A DNA stretch of 64,000 nucleotides, from assembly GCA_003427395.1 (NCBI GenBank), contig BFEA01001001.1:213501-277500 (forward strand). The letters run 5' to 3'. A model generated the notes under the pieces. That model saw only the letters and a list, made by a program, of their open reading frames with translations. It was not told where the DNA came from and did no database searches. Each line of letters opens with the position of its first letter. Within the stretch, counting starts at the first letter, position 1. A program made the position numbers and the translations under genes. Shown here piece after piece: positions 9,498-19,865 of the stretch. This DNA is from Chara braunii (Eukaryota; Streptophyta; Charophyceae; Charales; Characeae).

Positions 9498-10758
9498 TAG
9501 TTTGAACTCCACTTCATTGGTCTTTCACAATAGCTGTTTGGTGCTTCGCATGAGGCGTGGGGCAGTGATAAGGCTTGGGTCAATCAATGACAAAGTCAAA
9601 TGGATTGGCCGTCGTCGCGAAGTCCTGAAAAATAGTGTGGAAATGGCCCGAGATCAATTTCTGGTACAACCTGGCCTACCTAGTTTGGTGACTGTTCAAG
9701 CCGTGTTCACGCAGCTAACTGACGGGGTAGGGCCAGCGGGCGAGGTCTGTAGGGCCACACGCAAGCGAGGCCTGTTAGGCCTCAAGCAGGCGAGGCCTGC
9801 AGGGCCACGGGCAGCCAGGGTCTATTAGGCCACAGGCAGACAGGGCCTGCAAGGCCACTGGCAGGGGGGGGGGGTAGCAACTGGGTAAGCTCTTTTTATA
9901 GTAGAGTTGCTCCTATCACTGCTATGATAGGGGATAGCCCAATAGGTTACAGTGTCAAACTCTCACCCGGAGATATCGGGATCGAATATGATATGTCGCG
10001 CCCTACTGGGCATAGCTCCTTTTGGAGCAGCCACCAAGGGGGGGCAATCGACGCGGCCGATTTCGGCCGCACGATGGCTGAGATCGTGCGGCAGAAATTC
10101 GTTGCGCGCGGATCAGCATGGGAGCCGATCCGCTCGACACCGCTGTTGAACCCGTCGTCCTGTCTGCGATGTTAAATAATTCCAGAGGACCTTGGGGGTT
10201 GTCCTTAAAATACCTCTTGATCGCCCAGATCAAACCGGAAGTAAGGCTCATTGCATGCGAGGGTAAACAACGTGCAGGGGCTGGCAGGTTCGACATAGAC
10301 TTGGGGCACATGGGTGGGCCGGATTGCACACCTTCAGACACGCCGCTGAACCAGATCCTCAGGGCGTTGACACAAAGTGACTACTCAAGAAGGATACAGG
10401 GGGAGGGGGGATTCCGGTAACTGTTCGCGGTGACATTAATTAGATAAACTGCCATCCAGCATGCATCTCAGCAGGTAGCTTATTTTTATTTTTTATTATT
10501 TAGTTGCTCCGGACTTATCTGACAACTAACAGACAACTGCATATAGTTTAGTTTATTCTATGCTGCATGTAAACTATTCTAGAATAATCTAAAAATAGAA
10601 ATAGTGTTGCCTGAAGGATCTGACATTAGTTATTGGTTACCGCTTGACTATTTTCTCCAGGCTGACCGAGATGCATTGATTATTTTTACTTGGTTGGGTG
10701 TCAGGCTAAGGTAGGATTCAATGTGGATTCTAGCTTAGATCACACACCACCGTAGCTC
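9498..10758 (+). other. Structured leader of B with tandem repeats
   Basis: About 1.25 kb without credible coding. Four to five units of about 30 bp, rich in GAGGCCTG and GGGCCAC, lie at 9728-9868, followed by a G run. Perfect hairpins lie at 10015-10028 (GCTCC/GGAGC), 10053-10070 (GCGGCCG/CGGCCGC), 10067-10091 (CCGCACGAT/ATCGTGCGG) and 10108-10133 (GCGGATC/GATCCGC). The second and third share bases and are alternatives. 10430-10740 is AT-rich. Confidence 0.65.
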
Positions 10759-12880
10759 ATGAGTGAAGCTGCTAGTAGTGAGGAGGAGGAGTTAGTGGAG
10801 GATCTTAGGGTTACTTGTATAACTGCTCTCAATCGACCGTTGACCTTTCTAGAGTTAGGTCCAGGAGAGGAAAGGAGGTTGCGGAGAGAAGCTAGGGAAA
10901 GGGCGGCATTGCAGAGGACGAGGGACGATGAGGCCAGCGCCAGGGCTAGGAATATATCTAGCACAGGTGCGACTATGGCTACCTCCTCTACCATATCACA
11001 GGCCTCTTCTCAGGCCTCTTCGTCAGGATCGAGTCAGAGGATTAAGTCAGTCTGTTGGCTTGCAAGTCAACCAGCAACCCCCACTCACACTGGAGGATTA
11101 TGAGATCCTCCAAGCGGAAACTCTTCATGACGAGTTGCAGCGGCAACTAAGAGAAGTAGAAGAGAAGAGAAAGGGCTAGATTGAGAAAAGTCAGGTTACG
11201 CACTAGGTTGCAGGAGCTAAGAGGGCTAGAAGAACTAGATGATGCTACATTGAATCCTGTTGATCGGTCACTGCGTAACTCGCTACTTTGTGTGGCAGAA
11301 ACGTAGGTAGTTCAGCAGGAACTGTTGGCTCAACTAGTGGCAGGCCAGAAGCGAATCCTGGCTACACTTCAGGGACCTCGTCCAGGCATGAGGCAGCCCC
11401 AGTTCTCTGTAGTTCCCCCTTCGGTTGCAGGTCCTTCAGTGATGTCATCGTCGATAGGGCCATCCTTTGCGCCTATATATGGCGTGTCTCTCTCAGGCGG
11501 ACAACCAGTAGTTAGTGGTCCGGGTCTTTAGTACTTCTCTCGTACCAGCAAGGACAGTGGCAGCTATAGTGTCATTGTCAAGACAGTCGCAGGTTAGCAT
11601 GCATCAACCTGTCTCAGTGGCTATGCAACCATTGCAACAAGCACCTAGGCAAATCCAACCCATGCAGTGGATGCCCAAGATTCCCTTTATGAGTCATTAG
11701 CTCTTCCTTGGCGACAAGAAGAAGGACAAGGACCTCGACACCTGGGTAAGGATTGTGCCCACTTATGTGAGGCACAAGCTTACAAGGCCAAAACAGGAAG
11801 TTATAGTGGTTGCCTCCTTTTAAGAGGGATTGACAACACGGTGGTTAAACGGGTTAGTGCAGCAGCAGGGCTATGGTCAGAACTTTGATGTCTGGGCTCA
11901 AGCTCAAACATTGGAAGACTTCATACGGACTGTGTACAACAGGTGACATAACCCTCAAGGGGCTCAAAAGGCACTGACGCGATCAACAATCTCTGTGTCA
12001 AAAGGTACAGGACTGTATGTGAGGTCACAGACGTCGTAGAACGTCTGATCGTAGTACTTGGTGTGTGTTATGATCCGCAAGTTCTCCTCACAGACTATTT
12101 GAGATGTCTGCCCACAGACGTCAAGAATAAGTTGGTGGACGAGACATATATCGACCAACATAGCTTCGCTACTTTCAGCAGGAAAGCCTTAGACATAGAG
12201 GCTAAGATAGAATCCGTGCATCAGAGACAATTAGATGGTAGGAAGAAGAGACTTCCGTAAGACTGGAAGAAGAAAGGTCAACTCATGTTTGTCGACCATG
12301 ATGGACAGACAACTGAGATTGACGACTTCCCAGACTTAGGGGATGAGACAGAGCAGGAAGGGGCCAACGAGACTTCGGATGAGGGAGTTGTGGCACCCAT
12401 CAAAGAGAAAGTTAAGGGGACCGGGAAGCAGAAGGTAGGCCGGTCCAAGGGTCAGGGCGACCAAGGAACACCCACGTGGGTAAAACTTGGTTTGTATTAT
12501 GAGGTGTGGCGAGACCGAGTTGCTATGGGCACGTTGTCGGAGGGCGCGGTGTCCCGGTCCTCCACTGAGTACCCAATGCTTGTTCGGACCCGCTACTTAC
12601 CCGTTACCAGCCCTGGAAACTTGTTGCTGCATGGGCCTTCGCGGGGTACTGAATTTCCGCAGTGCACTGAGTGCCTGCTCACGGGTCGAGTCTGCAGTGT
12701 ACTGAGTGCCTACACATGTATCGAGTTCGTTGCGTACCGTACATCCATCTGCTCACCGCTTTGTATGTCGCGTGTTCCCGTTGTAAACCCGGCACCAGTT
12801 CGCAGGGTCATGCAGGATCGATAGGCCGCGTTACTGGGTTTCCCAGTGGTATCGCACAGGGTCGGTGCTCTGCCTTACAG
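10759..12880 (+). pseudogene. Element B gag, multiply frameshifted
   Basis: The ATG at 10759 opens an acidic-basic coiled-coil N-terminus (MSEAASSEEEELVEDLR, then an Arg/Glu stretch). The frame changes near 11060, and a stop follows near 11307. A Gln/Pro/Ser-rich linker (11325-11700) precedes the capsid part. The capsid reads in pieces: KKDKDLDTWVRIVPTYVRHK near 11720, a WLNGLVQQQGYGQNFDVWAQ segment, then LRCLPTDVKNKLVDE and an acidic GQLMFVDHDGQTTEIDD stretch (12063-12480). Near 12530 is a damaged zinc knuckle (CRRARCPGPP) with the histidine missing. 12600-12880 is not recognisable. It would have been the particle protein and cannot be made now. Confidence 0.75.
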
Positions 12881-13089
12881 CGGGCCGGTCAGTAGCTGAA
12901 GTGACCTGAAGCAATTCGGGCATTGGCAGACAAGCTGTATGATTACCCCGAAGGAGGAAGGATGAAAATGGTATACAGACTGCCTCGTCAAGAGGAGAAA
13001 GTGCAGGGACCATATGCCCAAGCCTGTAATCAACATTTTTTAGGGGTGGGCTCAAGCAAGGAGGAAAAAGGAGGTACAAGACGATAGAT

Positions 13090-13910
13090 AAAAAGAGTCA
13101 CCCTGTCCTTAGTGACGCATGAGGAAGGAGTGTACTATGAGCAGGAAAGAGAATTGATTAGGCAGATGAGAGGGAAATGGGGAGCAGAATCCTGTCGTAT
13201 TAACAAAGAAACTGAAAAAGATCTGATTATTGGTGAACCTGAGTTCTTGATCAAGAAGAAAAAGACGTTAGACTGCACGGAAGCCTAAAGGAGGAAATGC
13301 GCCCAAGGAACCAGCACAGGCTTCTGTACCACCTCAACGGGGAGCCTCTATCGAAATAGAGGAAGAGGAAGAGGAGGAACAGGATGAGTTACCTAGGGAA
13401 GAAGAGGACAAACAAGCCGAGCAGAAGGCTAAGAAACGGAAGCATGATGTTAAAAGAGGAAAGGAAAGGGCTGGGGAGAAGTCAAAAAAAAAGTGGAAGT
13501 ACCAGACATCGATTGAGGAGGGAGTAGACCTAGAAAACTTGGTGAACAAGCTTCTTGAGGGACATAATGAGTTGTTGAATCTGAAAGAGATTTTGGCAAC
13601 TGCACCAAAGCTCAGGGAATTAGTAAAAGCGAAACTGGCACGAAAGAGAGTAGCGACAGTGAGGTTAGGAAATCTAATTCCCAAAGAGGCAAACTGGACA
13701 GTAGCTGGGAGTAAAATGGACTGGAAATCTGTGGGAACAGGATCCATTGACGTCAATATCAGAGGGAAAGGATGCCCTGGGATGGTGGATACAAGAGCAG
13801 AGATTAACATCACGAATTCTGAAACAGCTGAGAGGCTAGGGTTGGAAATCGACACTAGCGCGATAGAGAAAGGGGCGGAGGTAGCATGGTCTACTCTACC
13901 ACGTGCTTAG
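13090..13910 (+). pseudogene. Element B pol start with dead protease
   Basis: A short open stretch (THEEGVYYEQERELIRQMRG near 13125) is followed by a highly charged linker. A 123-codon frame at 13539-13910 holds a protease-like start. The active-site motif reads MVDTRAEINI, where retropepsins have D-T-G-A, so the glycine is replaced by arginine (AGA from GGA is one G-to-A change). The frame ends soon after, so flap and reverse transcriptase are missing. I call it the aspartic protease of B by position and motif only. Confidence 0.65.
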
Positions 13911-14440
13911 TCCCTATAGTCATGTATTGGGGTAAATGCAATAGCAACGGTAAGAAAAAACGCAAAAGAAAGAAAAAAAAAAAAAGGAAAGGTTGAATGT
14001 CAAGCTTGGATCCATGCCTAGACCTAGATCGATGTTATTGTGTTTTGGGGGTTGGGGGTTTAGTGGTATATCGGCGCAATAAATTTTGTAGCATTGTTCT
14101 CCCCTCTCTGCTATTATTACCCCTACTACTATCTATTCCTTTCTGTCGGACACTTCGCGGGGTGCGGCTAACGGTTCGTTTTTGAACCATGATCATAAAA
14201 GGACGGTCTAGACTGGCCCGACCTTCCGCATCTTGCTCTAATACTGACTCGACTGGCTGGGGCCACACAGTAGGACCTAAAAAAAAAGGGTGACCCGCGG
14301 CCCCTTAATGGGGCTAGTGGAAAGTCAGGATACACAGGTATTGCCTCAAATGTAATCGTGGAGATAGGAAGCGCCAGAGTCCGCTCTTGCTTCTACATCA
14401 TGCCTAGCTTGGATCTTCTCATATTACTAAGAAGGTCCTT
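13911..14440. other. Junction between elements B and C
   Basis: An A-rich tract (13951-13995), a T-rich stretch, and an A run at 14280. The segment around 14260 (CCACACAGTAGGACC) weakly resembles the A1 leader near 1665. No gene is seen. The breakpoint between the opposite-strand elements lies somewhere here. Confidence 0.5.
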
Positions 14441-14732
14441 CTTATCACGATCAGAGGCCCTCATCATGAACAAGCATGATGGTACTATGTTCGTGATCCT
14501 GTGTGACCTTGCCTGTGGTGACTTCGAGGTAGTATCCAGGCCATGCTCCCATAGGAACTACCACCGACCAAGGTCCGAATGGAGGTGTCGGGGCTGGTGC
14601 CCCTGGGATATTTGGTGTCACAGTTTGTTGCGAATTTTGTCATTTTCTTGCTCCCTGTTTCCTTGGTGCCTGACTTTGGTTCTGCTTTTGAGCCTTCTTA
14701 GATTGTGCTACTACTTCAGGCTTCTTCTCTCC

Positions 14733-15510
14733 TTAACTCCCTTCATTTTCCTCCTCAGATCTCCTTTTGTTCGTTGCTTGTCCGACCGCCATTACTTTTC
14801 CTGACTCCACCTTGTCTTTCAACTCTTTCAGTTGAGTCACCATACTACTCAATACTTCCCCCAGGCTGAGTCTGCCCCTTGGACGACACCTATCTCTTTT
14901 TTTCTCTTCCTTTCCATCTTCACTTGATAGTGGAATACCTGGTCCAGATCCCCAGATGCCAAATTTCTTTTTATCGTTTCCCATGACGTCTTTCTCCCCA
15001 GTGCTCCTCCCCGGGTCAACTCCATAGTCTCGTATCCTGATAATTTTCCCAGAAAGATGACACATTGCATCTTCTCGGAAAGTCTTGGTACCCGTTCTGC
15101 CATTTTCTCAAAAGTTGTCACAAATGCTCCTATCGTGGTGAATTCGTTTTTGTTGACGTTATATAGTTGGTCGATTGTCAACAACCCATCTCCCAGTTTG
15201 TACTTTCTTTGCATTTCCTTCTTGAAACTGTTCGTTCCTTGGGTATCGACAACAATCTTTTCAACGTTAGGGCGATATTCCCACCAAACGTATTCAAACA
15301 ATTGAGCGAATTTCTCCGCCGGCGTTAATCGGTTGAAGACTTGTTCCAGCAGTTCAAGTCAGTGCGATACCCGTTCTCCTTGGAATGGAAAAATTTCTAT
15401 CCAGGGTAGCTGAGACCTTCTGACACTTCTATTATCCAGCAACCGTGCGATTTCGGCCGCGGTTATGGACCCTTGTCCTCCTGTCTCATTAGCGTCTCTC
15501 ATTTTTCCCC
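14733..15510 (-). pseudogene. Element C gag-like protein, frameshifted
   Basis: Reads from about 15510 downwards: LELLEQVFNRLTPAEKFAQ, then EYVWWEYRPNVEKIV, and a capsid-like helical part ending near 14900. A TGA lies near 15360 and the frame changes near 14990-15065. The last part is Lys/Glu-rich (LKELKDKVESGK). No zinc knuckle or protease is clear downstream to 14441. I assign gag from position, composition and the helical WEYRP-type segment. The family is not certain. Confidence 0.55.
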
Positions 15511-15883
15511 GCAGTTCTTAGTAAATCTGTTTAGCACAGACAAAAACGATGGATTTTCATATTATTTTCGACCATCTTAATTTTTCTCTTTTTAATCTTC
15601 TCCCTTTTATCCAAGATATTATTTAAGACTCTCGGCGCCTACATTTTTAGTTTACCCCTCATGATTTTCTACCCCCTTTTCTTTCTCACCACCCGGCATT
15701 CACTAGCCCTCCTATTCTTATGTGCTTATAACTAGCATCCCTACATTGTTTTAAATACCGAAGTCAACCTTGTCTGTCATTTTAAGATCAAAATGAGATT
15801 GGTTCAGATCATCTTCCCAACTCCTTTTACCACTCCATCCTTCCAATTTCTTCTGCCGACATCCAGTCGGCTGTCCACGAGTC
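15511..15883. other. Noncoding stretch inside element C
   Basis: Pyrimidine-rich with scattered stops in all frames. No feature supported. Confidence 0.5.
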
Positions 15884-16420
15884 CTACATCATCCCAAACA
15901 TTATCAGGATACCATCAATGCATGCCTTGATTTTTATTTCTGCCTTAAGCTTCTTCCAATACGCCTGCCTTGGTTCCGTGAAATGAACGCGGACATAAGC
16001 ATTAACCGTTGATAGGACTTCCTCGAAATCCATACCAGCCAATTCCGATCTCATCTCCAAATATAAGAAGTAGAGGGTCTGAGGTGTGAAAATTTTGCAC
16101 CCTCCTTGAGGCGCCGCTAGAGCCGCCAAGGCTGTTTGTTCTACGTTCACGTGTCCCTTGAAGACTACATCAACGATGAAGTCCGGAAGAGTAACTATTA
16201 TATAATCGGTGAGGAAGACGAAATTTGATGCCCACTTTGCTTCTATCATAGGTATGACCGGCCTGAACTCTCCCCAGCGTGTCTCTCGGATTTTTGCTTC
16301 AAGGATTGTCCCAGTGATTATGACATACCGTGATAGGGGCTGATGTAGCGGGTCGGAAAAACAAAGTCTTCGGCCGGAAGCATTTCGATTTCCTTTATAA
16401 TTCTTTTTATGTCCTGCCAT
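15884..16420 (-). CDS. Unrecognised 178-residue open frame in element C
   Basis: Runs from ATG at 16420 to a stop at 15884 without interruption, while every neighbouring transposon frame is broken. The N-terminus is basic (MAGHKKNYKGNRNASGRR). A mixed hydrophobic middle follows, with FVFLTDYIIVTLPDFIVDVVF. The C-terminal part looks helical (YLEMRSELAGMDFEEVLSTV) and ends in KIKACIDGILIMFGMM. There is no signal peptide, no zinc motif and no catalytic signature I know. It sits between the proline-rich frame and the gag-like region on the same strand, so it is probably an element protein (capsid-like or accessory). I do not assign a function. Confidence 0.5.
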   Translation of the reverse strand: MAGHKKNYKGNRNASGRRLCFSDPLHQPLSRYVIITGTILEAKIRETRWGEFRPVIPMIEAKWASNFVFLTDYIIVTLPDFIVDVVFKGHVNVEQTALAALAAPQGGCKIFTPQTLYFLYLEMRSELAGMDFEEVLSTVNAYVRVHFTEPRQAYWKKLKAEIKIKACIDGILIMFGMM

Positions 16421-16805
16421 GGACCTTATCGGCTTCAGACATCAAGTGTCACTTTTGCCTTTTCAGTAAGTAATAGTAGATATTTTTCCTCTCCTTAATC
16501 GAGGCTCGATTTATAATCCTGCCAGAGACAGGTAGACAGGTAGGGGATGACCTTCACACTATGTCATCCTTCTATCGAATCCCAACTCGTTTCTACCCAA
16601 AAAAAAAATACATTATTTCCTAACTGGTTACCCCACCATGACTCGCTAAGTTCCGCTCTGGCGTTTTCCTTCCGGCAACGTCATTTCTGCCCATCATTGT
16701 TCCTTACTCGTGTTTCGACCCTGGAAACTTGCTCTGCATAAGGCATCTCGATCGAATTCAGAAGACCTCTTTTTGCGACTTGCCAGAAACTTATTCCAAA
16801 TTACA
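16421..16805. other. Noncoding AT-rich stretch inside element C
   Basis: No open frame or repeat of note until the tandem array begins at about 16806. Confidence 0.5.
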
Positions 16806-17165
16806 CTTCAGCTATTAACTTTTGGGTGCCCTTACTACGAAATAACCCGGCTTTCTATCATTAATCAAAAAATTTAATGTACCACTTCACCTATTAACTT
16901 CCGGGTGCCCTTACTACTAAACCTGTCTCTTATACACATCTAGATGTGTATAAGAGACAGGAAATAACCCGGCTTTCTATCATTAATCAAAAAATTTAAT
17001 GTACCACTTCACCTATTAACTTCCGGGTGCCCTTACTACGAAATAACCCGGTTTTCTATCATTAATCAAAAGAAAACTTATTTAATGTACCACTTCAGCT
17101 ATTAACTTTCGGGTGCCCTTACTACGAAATAACCCGGCTTTCTATCATTAATCAAAAAAATTTAT
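16806..17165 (-). repeat. Four-unit tandem array (79-86 bp period)
   Basis: Units begin GGGTGCCCTTACTACGAAAT at 16824, 16903, 17025 and 17111, each with AACCCGGCTTTCTATCATTA and a CACTTCA.CTATTAACTT end. The second unit is split by a library adapter plus five extra bases (TAAAC). Copy number in the genome is therefore unreliable here. Confidence 0.9.
16923..16960. other. Nextera mate-pair junction adapter (artefact)
   Basis: Third 38-bp mosaic-end palindrome, inserted in a tandem-repeat unit between TTACTACTAAAC and GAAATAACCC. Confidence 0.98.
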
Positions 17166-17368
17166 TAAGCAGGAATCTCTTCTGTATTCGCAGGCACACC
17201 CCTTAATTCTTTAGTTTTTCCCGACCTGATCTAATTAAGGATCATGAGAATCCAAATTACATTTCCTTAGTCCAACGTAGATGGATTTCCTCACTTATCA
17301 CTTTTAGTCAGCAATGAGAGAAACCATTGGCCTCATCGTATCTTATTCTCCTCCTTTCAAGGTGACCC

Positions 17369-17879
17369 TTAGATAATCCTTTTATATATCAGGTATGAGA
17401 TCAACCCGCACATCTCAACCTGGCATAGGAAGAACAGTGCTAAGGTGATGCATACCATGTGATTCGTTGGCGCGTTCTGAGATACTACAGGAGGATCAGG
17501 TACGTATGGCGGTGGAATTGGGAGGGCAGGTTGAGGTGGCTGAGGAACTATAACCAACTGCTGAAGGCAGCGTGGCATGGAAGAGGACGGCGAAGAATAT
17601 GTTATAGCATACGAACGAGAAGTAGGAGGTTCAAACCGCGGCGGCGGAGCGCCATAGTGTTGTTCATATTTCTAAGAATCATATGCTATCTTTCCAGGAG
17701 ATGACGTGCGTTCGCGGAAATCTTCATGATGCCATCGTAAACGCGGTCCTTCCCATTTTTCCTCCTCCTCCTCTTCTTCCTCTCGCTCTTCTTTTTCCTT
17801 TGTTAAATCAATCGGTCTTCTGTCGCCTTTCCTTGTCGTCCACCTCTTCCTCTTCCAACTCCAGGTCCACGAGGCATGG
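17369..17879 (-). pseudogene. Element C proline/arginine-rich gag N-terminus
   Basis: From ATG at 17879 it reads MPRGPGVGRGRGGRQGKATE, then a Lys/Glu-rich coil, then a Pro-rich tract (VPQPPQPALPIPPPYVPDPP), ending in a hydrophobic tail at 17369. Two in-frame stops break it: TAA near residue 25 and TAG near residue 69 (DS*KYEQHYG). Each could be a C-to-T change in a Gln codon. The RGRG/Pro composition fits a gag N-terminal domain. It lies between the primer site and the tandem array, where a gag start is expected. Confidence 0.55.
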
Positions 17880-18379
17880 TTAAAAAGCTTTTTCCTAAGG
17901 AGTACCCTAGGTACCTAAGACTTGAGGCACATATAGTAATTAGAGAATATAAAAAACGACCATGCAATATAGGCTATCTTCCTGATGTACGGAAAATAGT
18001 AGGAAGTGTTACAACCAGAAGGGACTATCGTAGGGAATAATCATTTTTGAGCGGTCTTGTTAATGTAGATCGGGTTTCCCGCTATGAACGTCTCTGTATG
18101 CTCCCTCTCCAACAACCAAATGGAACAATTATCTTCCAGCTATAGAAGTATGAATCAAACTCGTCGTGATGTTATGCAGGGTACTTCAACTTGCACTCGT
18201 CGTATCTTAAGACACTTCTTTTCGACACAAGGCTGGTATTAACAATTACTCTAACTCTTACTCCCACTACCCAGTGAAAGCTTATATATCATTCTACCCT
18301 TTTACTTGTCGTTTTGCTAGGGCTTCAATTAACCAGATCCGGGTCCGTTCACATAGGAACCCAGCAGGGAACCGAAGAA
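17880..18379 (-). other. Element C leader
   Basis: 500 bp between primer site and the first coding frame, AT-rich, no repeat or structure noted. Confidence 0.55.
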
Positions 18380-18397
18380 TCCCCGGCAACGGCGCCA
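18380..18397 (-). other. Primer binding site complementary to tRNA-Asp
   Basis: On the - strand TGGCGCCGTTGCCGGGGA. Its complement is exactly the 3' end, with CCA, of plant tRNA-Asp as I know it. It lies two bases after the LTR end (TG at 18400 on the + strand, CA on the element strand). Confidence 0.85.
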
Positions 18398-19865
18398 CCT
18401 GTCGCGTGCGGCAGTCCCGCCCCTGCTGGGGAGCGCTGAACCTCACGGTCGTGTCACGCAGGATGTTTCGTCTGAAAAGAACCAGTCACCACTCCAACCG
18501 TGCGCGCGTGCTATACCTCTCACAACGCTCTGCGACAGGTCGGGACGTCGCGAGGTACAACTTGCCTCTACCCAAGGGGCAATCACCACCCTCAGGTAGG
18601 CGTATCCTTGCTGAGCTACCGGCCCACATGCGAAGGCTTTTACATGTCTTTGTAGAGGTAGGCCGGCCGAGGGCGTTTGCTCGATCGCTGTAGCATAACA
18701 CGGGGTACGCGCGATAAGACGCCTATAACTGATCCGTAGATATTCAGGTCGGATTTTCAGAAGACTGTCTATTTCCGCTTCTGCTTCCAAAACATATTAT
18801 ACTATGATCAAAAAATCAAATCATATCACTACCAATGACATTCTATTCTACTCAACATATGACTGAAAATCAGATAACACAAAAGTTATATAAGACTGAT
18901 AATGAATATGGAGGTATTACCGTCGGGAACCCTTCTCACTTTCATAAGTGTTGTGTGTCCAAGACTCGTCAACAGATCAGGTCCAGTTCAATCCCAAAAT
19001 CACGAACAAAACAGACATGCACAAAATAATGCAAAGACATTTCACATGCCATGCACTAACGGCGTCAACCATCAACCATTGACATTGTCCCTCACTCCCC
19101 AAACCATGTATGACAGCTCTATCTTTCTTGAGACGTAAGCCCAGCCCCCTCACATTTCTTCAAAGGACCCTTGAGAGTGACTAGGACTATTTAGGCAATG
19201 ACCACAGGCGACAGTTTTACTGACCACATGGTTTGACTTTAGATGTGGGTATCAAGTCAAGGGGGGGGGAAATTGAATCGGCAACGACCGACCTGTTATC
19301 GAGAGATAACAGAAAAATTGAGTCCTCTTTGTGGGACTTCTCCTTCAATTGCAGTAGATCAAAACAGAGACATGCACACACACAGGTCAACAAAGATTCA
19401 ACACTCCCACTCGTTTTCCCACATATTGATATCTAAGGGTCAAGCCCTTAGATCTTGTCTGTGAGTTTCTTTTGGATCAACATCCCAAAGCCTAACCCCT
19501 ACTTTCTATCTACCTTAAGACGCTTATCATCCCTTCTCCTTTCGTTTCAAGGAGTCTCTTGCCTATGTCCTAAGTTGTCTTAGGGAATTCTTATTTTCCC
19601 TACTCTCAGTCCTTGCATTTTCTCTCCTTTGGATAAGCACACCCTCTGGTGCTTATGCGGAAGTTTGACCGAGATCAACTCAAGCCACTGGCGGTTTCTC
19701 CCTTAGGAGTCTATCAATGAATTGAGGCTACGTGAAGCTTTTTCTTTTCTAATCCTTCTCCCCGCGGTATTCGCATTCTTTTCCGCTCCTTTTAAAGGAC
19801 CTTTGGAGTCGCTCCCGATGGAGCACTCCCTTTTTCCATTTCTCTTCTTCTTGCCCTGACATAAG

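Larger units (their letters stand above)
8520..13910 (+). mobile_element. Ty3/gypsy-like element B, 3'-truncated
   Basis: 5' LTR, primer site, structured leader, gag and the protease start are present in order. Reverse transcriptase, integrase and the 3' LTR are absent. The sequence then runs into element C on the opposite strand. Other pieces of the same LTR lie at 25796-26165 (-), 28785-29165 (+) and 36860-37375 (-). Confidence 0.8.

Noticed and set aside
9355-9828. A 157-codon frame with a hydrophobic start
   Set aside because: It runs across the B LTR end and the primer site and into the tandem repeats. It is read-through of noncoding DNA.
18380-18397. tRNA-Asp gene 3' end
   Set aside because: There is no tRNA body next to it. 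Its position beside an LTR end fits a primer binding site.
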